From SHVO01 sp964576515 (lineage in GTDB: Bacteria > Pseudomonadota > Alphaproteobacteria > Rhodospirillales > Rhodospirillaceae): a DNA stretch of 64,000 nucleotides. Below, piece by piece: positions 26,424-36,953 of this stretch (its first letter is position 1; each line of letters starts with the position of its first letter). The translations under genes were made by a program, and so were the position numbers. The DNA lies in assembly GCA_964576515.1 (NCBI GenBank), contig CAZNUW010000003.1, positions 310,001 to 374,000 on the forward strand, in the 5' to 3' direction. The notes beneath the pieces were generated by a model. The model saw nothing but the letters and a program-made list of their open reading frames with translations, searched no databases and was not told the origin of the DNA.

Positions 26424-27803
26424 TCAGAGCGCCGCCGTCACCCCGGCGATCACATCGTCCCAGACGCCGTCGCGGCCTTGGACGAAAGGCCGGACCGAGG
26501 GATACCAGGGGTTCTGGTCGCGCTCCGGGAACCAATACCAGTGGCGTCCCAGGACCTTCGGAAGCATGAGCGACACAGGCTTACCGAGCGCCGCCGCGAG
26601 ATGGGCTGTGCCGTTGCTCGCGCTGACCATGCCGTCGAGCGCCGCGATCTGCGCGGCCAACGGATCGAAATCGCCGGCGGGATCGATGGTGGGATCGGTG
26701 GCGGGATCGGTGGCGGAGTCGGTCCAGAGCGCGGCGTCCAGATCGTCGCGCGCGGGACCATGCTGGAGATTGACCCAAAAGATATCGTCACGCGCGAGCA
26801 GCGGAGCCAAGGCGCCCGGCGGGACGCTTTTCTGCGGACCGAAAGGAACCGCCGCGCTGTGCCAGGCAAGACCCACGATGCGCTTTCCGTTCGCGCGCGA
26901 CATGTAGCGCGCGCGAAGGTCACGCGTTCTTTCGGCGTCCGGGACAAGATATCCGTCATGCGTGGGAAACTTCGCGAAGTCGCCGCGCAGCCACAGACCG
27001 GGGTCGCCCAAGCCCGCGTGAAAATCGATATCGGACGCGCGCACGCGCGGGTGCCATTCCGGAGTCCAGGGGACGACCTCCACGCCGGGGAACGAGCGTG
27101 TGAAGAGCGCCACGAGCCTTGGCTCACACTCGATGACGAGATGTTTCGCGGCGCGCGCGACCTCGGGAACCATGGAGGCGAACATGATCTGCTCGCCAAG
27201 GCCTTGCTCGACGGAGAGCAGAACGGTCTTGTCCGAGACATCCTCGCCGCGCCAGGCGCGGCCGGGCAGTTCACGCCCCTTCCCCCAGAACACCCCATGC
27301 CGCGCCTGGTACGAACGCCATGCGCCGTCCCATCGCCCCAGCATGAACAGAACATTCGCGCGCGCCATGTTGGCGGTGATGTCGGCCGGCACGAGCGTGA
27401 CAAGGCGGCCCAGCGCCTGCGCGGCCTCTTCTATCCGTCCGGTGCGTTCATATACACCGGCCAAGTTGAGCAACGCGTCCTTTCGGTCCGGCTGCAGTTT
27501 CAGCGCCTGTCTGAAACACGCAAGCGCGGCGTCTTCCTCGCGCCGGTGAACGTGCACCACGCCCAGATTGAGATGCGCGACCGCCGTCTTCGGCGCGACT
27601 TCGATGGCGCGCCGGTACAATTTCTCCGCTTCGTCGGGACGGCCGGAATTCAGGTGCAACAGCCCGAGGTTGACGTAAGCCTCGGGCCGGTGCGGCGCTA
27701 TTGCGATGACGTGCGCATAGAGAGTCGCCGCGCGCGCGAAATCCTTCGCGTTTTGCGCGGCGACCGCCTGGGACAGAATCGCGTCGGCGTTGAGGAGCGA
27801 CAC
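26424..27803 (-). CDS. TPR protein with glycosyltransferase-like C-terminal region
   Basis: A 459-residue protein with about four tetratricopeptide repeats (residues 5-150: RPEAYVNLGLLHLNSGRPDE, TAVAHLNLGVVHVH, KDALLNLAGVYERTG). The C-terminal half resembles TPR-linked glycosyltransferase family 9-like domains: LLSVEQGLGEQIMFASMVPE, then SNGTAHLAAALGKPVSLML. The start is GTG at 27803, inside a GC-rich hairpin. A four-unit 12-bp repeat encodes the Thr-Asp-Pro segment. It follows acnA by 27 bases. Confidence 0.75.
   Translation of the reverse strand: MSLLNADAILSQAVAAQNAKDFARAATLYAHVIAIAPHRPEAYVNLGLLHLNSGRPDEAEKLYRRAIEVAPKTAVAHLNLGVVHVHRREEDAALACFRQALKLQPDRKDALLNLAGVYERTGRIEEAAQALGRLVTLVPADITANMARANVLFMLGRWDGAWRSYQARHGVFWGKGRELPGRAWRGEDVSDKTVLLSVEQGLGEQIMFASMVPEVARAAKHLVIECEPRLVALFTRSFPGVEVVPWTPEWHPRVRASDIDFHAGLGDPGLWLRGDFAKFPTHDGYLVPDAERTRDLRARYMSRANGKRIVGLAWHSAAVPFGPQKSVPPGALAPLLARDDIFWVNLQHGPARDDLDAALWTDSATDPATDPTIDPAGDFDPLAAQIAALDGMVSASNGTAHLAAALGKPVSLMLPKVLGRHWYWFPERDQNPWYPSVRPFVQGRDGVWDDVIAGVTAAL
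26676..26723. repeat. Four imperfect 12-bp tandem repeats inside the TPR gene
   Basis: Units GGCGGGATCGAT, GGTGGGATCGGT, GGCGGGATCGGT and GGCGGAGTCGGT on the plus strand. They are in frame and encode a TDP-A/TDP-T style linker between the GT-like blocks, so a copy-number change would keep the frame. Confidence 0.85.
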
Positions 27804-27826
27804 GGCGCGGGGTTTCCGCGCCGTTT
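27803..27826. other. GC-rich hairpin over the TPR gene start
   Basis: ACGGCGCGG and CCGCGCCGT arms (9 bp, loop about 5 bases) lie in the 27-base gap after acnA and include the first bases of the GTG start codon. On the minus strand there is no T run, so it is a weak terminator at best. It may hide the start region of the TPR gene. Confidence 0.5.
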
Positions 27827-27830
27827 TCGC

Positions 27831-30521
<2,691 letters not shown>

Positions 30522-31017
30522 GTTTGGGGGGCTCCTTACCGCATACCAAAAAGGGACGGTGGTCGAGCCGATCGGGGAGAGCGCGTCTGTTTTTGTATCA
30601 GGGAGGTCCTGACACACCGCGCGCTTTAGAAGTTATCCCCACCCCGGCTGGCCGTCCCGGTTTTCTCCAATGCGGCATCATCCACATATCGGCCACAAAG
30701 TCCAGCAGGTTGCACTGCGATGAGTTCTCGCCAACACGTTGGGACTATTGGAGTTTTTTCGTTCAGCGGCGGCCGGGCGGGGAAGACGCGGATACCTCCG
30801 GTGGTACCCTAAAAGGGCCATATTCCTATCGTTAGATAAAGGCCATGGGAAACGGCTTCCTTTGCTCCTTCTGGACATCGCCTCCCGGGCGGCCTGGCTC
30901 CCCCTCGCCACGCCGCCATCAAGACCCAACTGGCGGCCGGCGCATCCCCCTCCCCCAACCCTCGCCGGCCGCCATTTTCTTTGTCCTTTTTTGTCGAACT
31001 CCCGCCCCAAGGGATTT
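30522..31017. other. Divergent acnA-ccmA intergenic region
   Basis: 496 bases without a convincing gene. It contains promoters for both directions, not pinpointed. A terminator-like hairpin on the plus strand at 30931-30978 lies just before ccmA. The stretch 30725-30860 is rather AT-rich for this genome. Open frames here are extensions of the ccmA frame without coding character. Confidence 0.5.
30931..30982 (+). terminator. Terminator-like hairpin upstream of ccmA
   Basis: Perfect 12-bp inverted repeat TGGCGGCCGGCG (30931-30942) and CGCCGGCCGCCA (30963-30974), 20-base loop, then TTTTCTTTG and another T run at 30986-30991. No gene ends here on the plus strand, so it may end a small RNA or act as an attenuator for ccmA. 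Confidence 0.6.
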
Positions 31018-31701
31018 ATGGTCCCGCCTGTGGGAACCAGCGACACCTTTGAAACAGCTACCTTTTCAGGCGAAAACCTGGCCTGCCGGCGCGGCGGGCG
31101 GACGGTCTTCGCGGGCCTGAGCTTCAACGTCCCAACCGGGGCGGCGGTGGTGCTGCGCGGACCCAACGGCAGCGGCAAGACCACGCTCTTACGCCTGATG
31201 GCGGGACTTGCCCGCCCGGTCGCCGGCAAACTCCTGTGGTCCGGGGCGCCGATCGACGACCCGGAAAGCCATGGGGCGCACTTGCGCTTCATCACCCATC
31301 TGGACGCGATCAAACCCGCCTTCACCGTGCGCGAGAACCTCGCCTTCTGGGCCGCCTTCTGGGGCAACGCCGACGCTTCGCGCGTGACGGGCGCGATGGA
31401 GACCTTCGGACTTGGCGCGCTCGCGGATTTCCCGGCGCGCCTGCTCTCCGCCGGCCAGCGTCATCGCCTGGCGCTCGCGCGTCTCATCGCAAGCCCAGCC
31501 CCTTTGTGGCTGCTGGACGAACCCGCCAACGCCCTCGACGACCGTTCGACAAAAGCGCTCACCACGGCCATCGCGGATCACCGCGCGCGGGGCGGCATGG
31601 TGATCCTGGCCAGTCACGGCGCCGATCTTGTGGACGGCGGGACGACACTGTCACTGGACGCCTTTACGCCGCGCGACGACATGCAATGGACCGAGTTATG
31701 A
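31018..31701 (+). CDS. ccmA: Cytochrome c maturation heme exporter ATPase
   Basis: A 227-residue ABC ATPase of the CcmAB(CD) complex, which drives release of holo-CcmE. The start is ATG at 31018 (MVPPVGTSD); the frame reaching back to 30739 lacks coding features. Walker A is GPNGSGKTT, the signature is LLSAGQRHRLALARL, and Walker B is PLWLLDEPAN. It overlaps ccmB by four bases (ATGA). It is the first gene of the ccmABCDEFGHI operon. Confidence 0.95.
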   Translation: MVPPVGTSDTFETATFSGENLACRRGGRTVFAGLSFNVPTGAAVVLRGPNGSGKTTLLRLMAGLARPVAGKLLWSGAPIDDPESHGAHLRFITHLDAIKPAFTVRENLAFWAAFWGNADASRVTGAMETFGLGALADFPARLLSAGQRHRLALARLIASPAPLWLLDEPANALDDRSTKALTTAIADHRARGGMVILASHGADLVDGGTTLSLDAFTPRDDMQWTEL

Positions 31702-32363
31702 GCGCGTTTTCGGCCATTCTGGCGCGCGATTTGCGCCTCGCGCTGCGTCAAAGCGCCGACAGTTTCACCGTGGTCGCGTTCTTCGCGATCGCGACGGTCC
31801 TGTTTCCCTTCGGCATCGGGCCGGAAGCCGAAGTGCTCGCGCGTATCGCCGCGGGCGTGGTGTGGGTGACGGCGCTGCTGGCGGCGCTGCTCTCACTGGA
31901 TCGTGTGTTCGCAACCGATTTCGAGGATGGCACCCTCGACCACCTCATCCTCAACGGCCAATCCACCATCCTTGTGGTGCTGGCCAAGGTTCTCGCCCAT
32001 TGGCTCACCACCGGCGTCCCGCTGATTATCATGTCGCCCGTGCTGGCCGTGACCCTGCAACTCCCGACGGAGGGTTACGGCGTCCTGATCCTCGCGCTTC
32101 TTCTGGGCACGCCGACCGTGAGCCTGATCGGCGCGCTTGGCGCGGCGCTTGTCCTGGGCGCGCGGCGGGGCGGCGTCCTGCTCTCCCTGCTCGTCCTGCC
32201 GCTCTATATTCCCGTCCTGATCTTCGGCACGGCGGCGGTCGAAGCCGCCCTGACCGGCGTGCCGAGCGCCCCGATGCTCACGATTCTGGGCGGCCTCGCG
32301 CTGATCGCCGTGACCCTTTGCCCCTTCGGAACCGCTGCCGCACTGCGGCAAGCCGCCGAATAG
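31698..32363 (+). CDS. ccmB: Heme exporter protein CcmB
   Basis: A 221-residue membrane partner of CcmA with about six hydrophobic segments. The start ATG at 31698 overlaps the ccmA stop. It contains the family stretch VFATDFEDGTLDHLILNG and PLIIMSPVLAVTLQLP. The membrane part of the ABC-type module that acts on the CcmC-heme-CcmE complex. Confidence 0.95.
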   Translation: MSAFSAILARDLRLALRQSADSFTVVAFFAIATVLFPFGIGPEAEVLARIAAGVVWVTALLAALLSLDRVFATDFEDGTLDHLILNGQSTILVVLAKVLAHWLTTGVPLIIMSPVLAVTLQLPTEGYGVLILALLLGTPTVSLIGALGAALVLGARRGGVLLSLLVLPLYIPVLIFGTAAVEAALTGVPSAPMLTILGGLALIAVTLCPFGTAAALRQAAE

Positions 32364-32504
32364 GTGTCCACGGGGTAACAACGTGTTTCCTGTCTGCGAT
32401 TTCACGCGAAAGATGTCGGATTTTCAGGGGTTTAGGCCTATATTATTAGGACTGGCCGCGCGCCCGTTTCGCGCGCTAAATGTCCGCGGATCTTGAGGAA
32501 AGCT

Positions 32505-33245
32505 TTGCATAAGTTCGCCAATCCGACGCAGTTCATGCGCATCGCCAACGCCATCTACCCCTGGGCGGCGGTCCTGTGCGTCCTGCTCTTCGCAGCAGCC
32601 CTTCCCATCGCGCTCAAATTCTCGCCGCCGGACTACCAGCAGGGCGACACGGTGCGCATCATGTATGTGCACGTCGCGTCGGCTTGGCTGATGATGATGG
32701 TGTACGGGATCATCGCCGTGAACAGCGCGATGTACCTGATCTGGCGTCACCCCATGGCCGCCCTCGTCGCGCGCGCCTCCGCGCCCGTCGGCGCCATCTT
32801 CGCCGGCCTCACCCTCGTCACGGGCATGCTGTGGGGCAAGCCCATGTGGGGCACCTTCTGGGTCTGGGACGGTCGCCTGACGTCCACTCTGGTCATGTTC
32901 TTCATTTATCTGGGCTACATCGCGCTGGCCGACGCCTTCGAGGACCAGGAACGCGGCGACCGCGCCGCCGCCATCCTCGCGCTGGTGGGTTCGGTGAACA
33001 TCCCGATCATCAAGTGGTCGGTGGAATGGTGGGCCACGCTGCACCAGCCGTCGATCATCAGCGCCTCGGGCATCTCGGTCAGTCCTGAGATGCGCCTTCC
33101 CTTGTTCCTGATGGCCAGCGCGTTCACGGCCTATTACACCGCGATCCTGGTCTTGCGTCTGCGCAGCGAACTTCTGGCGGCGAAGATCCGCAACGCGCGC
33201 CTGTCGCAGGTCGCGAGCGCGTCCGCGCCGCAGATGGCGGAGTAG
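32505..33245 (+). CDS. ccmC: Heme exporter protein CcmC
   Basis: A 246-residue six-TM protein that attaches heme to CcmE. The WWD-like heme-handling stretch is present as GKPMWGTFWVWDGRLTS, with His residues flanking it (YVHVASAW; WWATLHQP). The start is uncertain: TTG at 32505 sits four bases after GAGGAA; TTG at 32493 and ATG at 32535 are alternatives. It follows ccmB after a 141-base gap holding a short GCGCGC inverted repeat near 32458-32477. Confidence 0.93.
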   Translation: MHKFANPTQFMRIANAIYPWAAVLCVLLFAAALPIALKFSPPDYQQGDTVRIMYVHVASAWLMMMVYGIIAVNSAMYLIWRHPMAALVARASAPVGAIFAGLTLVTGMLWGKPMWGTFWVWDGRLTSTLVMFFIYLGYIALADAFEDQERGDRAAAILALVGSVNIPIIKWSVEWWATLHQPSIISASGISVSPEMRLPLFLMASAFTAYYTAILVLRLRSELLAAKIRNARLSQVASASAPQMAE

Positions 33246-33249
33246 AACG

Positions 33250-33414
33250 ATGCAGGACTTCCTTCACATGGGCGGATATGCGCAATGGGTGTGGCCGGTG
33301 TACGGCCTCGCCGCGGCCGCCTTCATCGGCATCCTGGTGTGGACGCGCAGTACCTTGAAGGCGCGTGAGCGTGAATTCGAGAGCCTGAAGGCCAACCGCC
33401 GGAGCGCGCCATGA
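33250..33414 (+). CDS. ccmD: Heme exporter protein CcmD
   Basis: A 54-residue single-span protein: MQDFLHMGGYAQWVWPVYGL, then a hydrophobic segment and a basic Arg/Glu-rich tail (LKAREREFESL), as in CcmD. Family hallmark GGYAxYVWPxY is clear. The start is 4 bases after the ccmC stop, and its stop overlaps ccmE as ATGA. Confidence 0.92.
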   Translation: MQDFLHMGGYAQWVWPVYGLAAAAFIGILVWTRSTLKAREREFESLKANRRSAP

Positions 33415-33863
33415 CCCGTAAGCGCCGCCGGCTCTATTTCGTTCTGCTTGGATTGCTGGGCCTCGGCGGGGGCGCCGCCCTCGTGCTCACCGCGTTCCAG
33501 GACAATATCGTGTTCTTCTTCAGCCCCTCGGACCTCGCGTCGAAGCCGGTGTGCGAACAGCGCTGCCGCATCGGCGGCCTGGTTGCCGCGGGCAGCGTGG
33601 TCAAAGAGGGTGAACGCGTTTCGTTCGACGTCACCGACGCCGTTGAAACCGTGAACGTGAAATATGTCGGCATCCTGCCCGACCTGTTCCGCGAGGGGCA
33701 AGGCGTGGTGGCCGAAGGCCGCATGAACGGCGGTGTGTTCGAAGCCGCGACCGTCCTTGCGAAACACGACGAGAACTACATGCCGCCGGAAGTCGCCGAC
33801 GCCCTCAAGAAGAGCGGCAAGTGGAAAGAAGGCGAGCCTGTGCCTTCGACCGGCACCAACTAG
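33411..33863 (+). CDS. ccmE: Periplasmic heme chaperone CcmE
   Basis: A 150-residue heme chaperone with an N-terminal membrane anchor (residues 8-28) and an OB fold. The covalent heme-binding residue is His119 in AKHDENYMPPE. Unusually, Cys48 and Cys52 lie in KPVCEQRCRIGG, just before the RIGG strand. The start overlaps the ccmD stop. Confidence 0.95.
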   Translation: MTRKRRRLYFVLLGLLGLGGGAALVLTAFQDNIVFFFSPSDLASKPVCEQRCRIGGLVAAGSVVKEGERVSFDVTDAVETVNVKYVGILPDLFREGQGVVAEGRMNGGVFEAATVLAKHDENYMPPEVADALKKSGKWKEGEPVPSTGTN

Positions 33864-33913
33864 ACCGCACGCGCGGATACAAACACGCGCGGGATACAAA
33901 GAGGAAGATCGCG

Positions 33914-35905
33914 ATGATTATCGAGCTGGGACATTTCGCGCTCGCCCTTGCCCTGGCCGTGGCCGTCATCCAATCGTCGGTGCCGCTTGTCGGCGCGGCG
34001 CGCGGCAATGTCGCGTGGATGAACGTCGCGCGTCAGGCCGCGGTGCTTCAATTCGTCCTGATCGCCTTCGCCTTCGGAACCTTGATCCACGCCTACGTCA
34101 CGTCCGACTTCTCGGTCGTCGGCGTCTATCAGAACTCTCATTCCGCCAAACCGCTCGTCTATAAGATCAGCGGCGTGTGGGGCAATCACGAGGGCTCGCT
34201 GGTCCTGTGGGTCACGATCCTCGCGGTGTTCGGCGCGCTGGTCGCCGTGCTCGGCACCAACCTGCCGCCGGCCTTGCGCGCGCGCGCGCTGGCCGTGCAA
34301 GGCATGATCAGCCTGGGTTTCATCGCCTTCATCCTGTTCACCTCCAATCCGTTCCTGCGCTTGTTCCCAACCCCGGCGGAAGGCAACGGACTGAACCCGA
34401 TCCTGCAAGACCCCGGCTTGGCGGTGCATCCGCCGATGCTCTACTTCGGCTACGTCGGTTTCTCGATGGCCTTCTCCTTCGCTGTCGCGGCCTTGATCGA
34501 AGGCCGCGTGGACGCCGCGTGGGCGCGCTGGGTGCGCCCGTGGACACTGGCCGCGTGGCTGTCGCTCACCCTCGGGATCGGACTGGGCAGCTGGTGGGCC
34601 TACTACACCCTGGGCTGGGGCGGTTGGTGGATGTGGGATCCGGTCGAGAACGCGTCGTTCATCCCGTGGCTGACCGGCACCGCGCTCCTGCATTCGGCCA
34701 TCGTGGTCGAGAAGCGCGAAGCCCTGAAAAGCTGGACCATTCTTCTGGCCATCCTCACCTTTTCCATGTCGCTGCTGGGAACGTTCCTGGTGCGCTCCGG
34801 CGTGCTGACCTCCGTGCACGCCTTTGCCTCCGATCCCACGCGCGGCGTGTTCATCCTTCTGCTGCTCGCGGTCGCCATCGGCGGCTCGCTGACCCTTTAC
34901 GCCATCCGCGCGCCGCAGATGGAAGGCGGCGGGGTGTTCGCGCCGGTCTCGCGCGAGGGCGGACTGCTCATCAACAACCTTCTCCTCACCACCGCCACCG
35001 CCACCGTCCTTCTCGGCACGCTCTATCCGCTCATCACGGAAACCCTGGCGGTCGGCCGCATCTCGGTCGGCGAGCCGTACTTCAACGGCGTGTTCATCCC
35101 GTTGATGATCCCGCTCATCATCCTGATGGGCATCGGCCCGATGCTGGCGTGGAAGCGCGGCGACCTCGGCGGCGCGCTCACCCGCCTGAAAGCCGCGGCG
35201 GCCGTCTCCGTCGCGGCGATCGCCGTCACCATGGTCATCGCGGGCTTCGGGGTGATGGACATTGCCGGCGCGTTCGGGATCGGCCTCGGCTTCTGGCTCG
35301 GCGCGTCCGCCCTCATCGAGTGGGGCGAGCGTGTGAAATTCGGCCGCAGCGGATCGTGGGCGCGCATCGCGAACCTGCCGCGCGCCGCCCACGGCATGAC
35401 CATCGCGCACTTCGGCATGGCGGTCCTGATCCTCGGCGTCTCGGGCGCTTCGGCCTGGAAGACCGAAAGTATCCAGATCCAGGCGCCGGGCGATGTCGTG
35501 CAGCTCGCCGGCTATAACCTGACCTTCAAGGGCGTCGAGGAAGTGCCCGGCCCGAACTACACCGCCGAGCGCGCCACCATCGAAGTTACGCGCGGCGACC
35601 GGTTCGTCACCGTTCTGCATCCCGAGAAGCGCACTTATATCCAGCCGCCGGAACAGACGACCTTCTCCTCGATTCACACAACCTACGCATCGGATCTTCT
35701 GAGCACGCTTGGCGATGCGGAAGGCGAGAACGGCGCTTACGTCACCCGCTACTACCATGAGCCGCTGGTGCCGTTCCTGTGGTACGGAATCCTGCTCATG
35801 GGCCTTGGCGGGATCGTGTCGCTGACCGACCGCAGGCACCGCGTCGGCGCGCCGCGCCGCGCGCCCGCCGCCGCCCCCAACGCCGTTCCGGTGGCCGCAG
35901 AATGA
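33914..35905 (+). CDS. ccmF: Cytochrome c heme lyase subunit CcmF
   Basis: A 663-residue multi-span protein that, with CcmH and CcmI, ligates heme to apocytochromes. The start is ATG at 33914 behind GAGGAAGATCGCG. The WWD domain is GWGGWWMWDPVENASFIPWL, and conserved His residues occur in loops (GVWGNHEGSLVLW; VHPPMLYFGYVG). A periplasmic C-terminal domain follows from about residue 520. It is coupled to ccmG by ATGA. Confidence 0.97.
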   Translation: MIIELGHFALALALAVAVIQSSVPLVGAARGNVAWMNVARQAAVLQFVLIAFAFGTLIHAYVTSDFSVVGVYQNSHSAKPLVYKISGVWGNHEGSLVLWVTILAVFGALVAVLGTNLPPALRARALAVQGMISLGFIAFILFTSNPFLRLFPTPAEGNGLNPILQDPGLAVHPPMLYFGYVGFSMAFSFAVAALIEGRVDAAWARWVRPWTLAAWLSLTLGIGLGSWWAYYTLGWGGWWMWDPVENASFIPWLTGTALLHSAIVVEKREALKSWTILLAILTFSMSLLGTFLVRSGVLTSVHAFASDPTRGVFILLLLAVAIGGSLTLYAIRAPQMEGGGVFAPVSREGGLLINNLLLTTATATVLLGTLYPLITETLAVGRISVGEPYFNGVFIPLMIPLIILMGIGPMLAWKRGDLGGALTRLKAAAAVSVAAIAVTMVIAGFGVMDIAGAFGIGLGFWLGASALIEWGERVKFGRSGSWARIANLPRAAHGMTIAHFGMAVLILGVSGASAWKTESIQIQAPGDVVQLAGYNLTFKGVEEVPGPNYTAERATIEVTRGDRFVTVLHPEKRTYIQPPEQTTFSSIHTTYASDLLSTLGDAEGENGAYVTRYYHEPLVPFLWYGILLMGLGGIVSLTDRRHRVGAPRRAPAAAPNAVPVAAE

Positions 35906-36495
35906 CCGAAACAACTGTTCCCACCGCCACCCCAACGTCCGGGCCGCGCCCCAGGCGCTGGCCCTATCTCATCCCGCTGGCGCTGGTGCTGGCGCTCGGC
36001 GGCGTGTTCGCGAAACGCCTGGGCGACATCTCCGGCGGCTACGATCCCAAAGTGATTCCGTCCGTGCTGTTGAACACGCCCGCGCCGGAGTTGGACCTGC
36101 TCGAACTGCCCGGTTACGGCGACGTGCTGACAAGCGCCGACCTCAAAGGCAAGGTCAGCCTGGTCAATATCTGGGGCTCGTGGTGCGTAGCCTGCACGGT
36201 CGAACATCCGCTTCTGATGGAGATCGCGCAGTCGGGCGACGTGCCGATCTACGGCATCGCGTGGCGCGACACGCCGGAGCGCAGCGCCGCATGGCTGGAG
36301 CGCCACGGCAACCCCTTCACCAAGATCGGCCAGGATCCGAACAGCAAAGCCATCATCAATTTCGGCGTCACCGCCGCGCCCGAATCCTTCCTGATCGATA
36401 AGGACGGCGTCATCCGTTACAAGATTTCGGGCATCATCACGCGCGAGACCTGGCGCGACACCCTTCAGCCGCTGATCGCGCAGCTCAACAAATGA
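35902..36495 (+). CDS. ccmG: Thiol:disulfide interchange protein CcmG/DsbE
   Basis: A 197-residue membrane-anchored thioredoxin that reduces the apocytochrome CxxCH site. The transmembrane anchor is at about residues 21-36. The active site is WGSWCVACTVEHP with Cys95 and Cys98. The start overlaps the ccmF stop, and its own stop overlaps ccmH. Confidence 0.95.
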   Translation: MTETTVPTATPTSGPRPRRWPYLIPLALVLALGGVFAKRLGDISGGYDPKVIPSVLLNTPAPELDLLELPGYGDVLTSADLKGKVSLVNIWGSWCVACTVEHPLLMEIAQSGDVPIYGIAWRDTPERSAAWLERHGNPFTKIGQDPNSKAIINFGVTAAPESFLIDKDGVIRYKISGIITRETWRDTLQPLIAQLNK

Positions 36496-36953
36496 AAATC
36501 ATCGCCCTTGTCCTCGCGCTTGCCTTCGCCGGCGGCGCGTACGCCGTCGAACCGCACGAGATGCTGAAGGATCCCGTGCTGGAAGCCCGCGCGCGCGACG
36601 TCAGCAAACACCTGCGCTGCGTGGTTTGCCAGAACGAGACCATCGACGAGTCCAACGCCGACATCGCGCGCGACATGCGCGTGCTTTTGCGCGCGCGCAT
36701 CCTCGCCGGAGACACCAATGAGCAGGTCGTGGCCTTCATGGTCAGCCGCTACGGCGATTATGTGCTGCTGAAACCGCGGTTCATGCCCATCACCTATCTT
36801 CTGTGGTTCGGCCCCTTCATCGTGCTGGCGCTGGGCGCCTTCGTGGTATTCCGCCGCCTGAAAGGCACACGGGCCGCCGCCGGCCCCGCGCCGCTGACAC
36901 CGGAGGAGAAGGCCGCCCTTGAAGAACTCGCGCCGGGAGAGCGCACGCCATGA
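36492..36953 (+). CDS. ccmH: Cytochrome c maturation protein CcmH/CycL
   Basis: A 153-residue protein with signal peptide (to about residue 18), redox motif LRCVVCQNETIDES (Cys43, Cys46) and a C-terminal TM segment near 101-121. It acts with CcmG and CcmF in apocytochrome reduction. The start overlaps the ccmG stop (ATGA) and its stop overlaps ccmI. Confidence 0.96.
   Translation: MKIIALVLALAFAGGAYAVEPHEMLKDPVLEARARDVSKHLRCVVCQNETIDESNADIARDMRVLLRARILAGDTNEQVVAFMVSRYGDYVLLKPRFMPITYLLWFGPFIVLALGAFVVFRRLKGTRAAAGPAPLTPEEKAALEELAPGERTP

Noticed and set aside
26308..26535. A 75-codon frame that includes the leader peptide
   Set aside because: It extends into the TPR gene and past the promoter. 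The true leader begins at ATG 26388.
30640..30980. 6S or SRP RNA gene before ccmA
   Set aside because: I looked for the known 6S bubble and SRP core sequences in this hairpin-rich spacer and could not match them; only a terminator-like hairpin is supported.
30739..31017. Extended N-terminus of CcmA
   Set aside because: The family begins near the ATG at 31018; the upstream part has no homologue-like sequence and includes the terminator hairpin.
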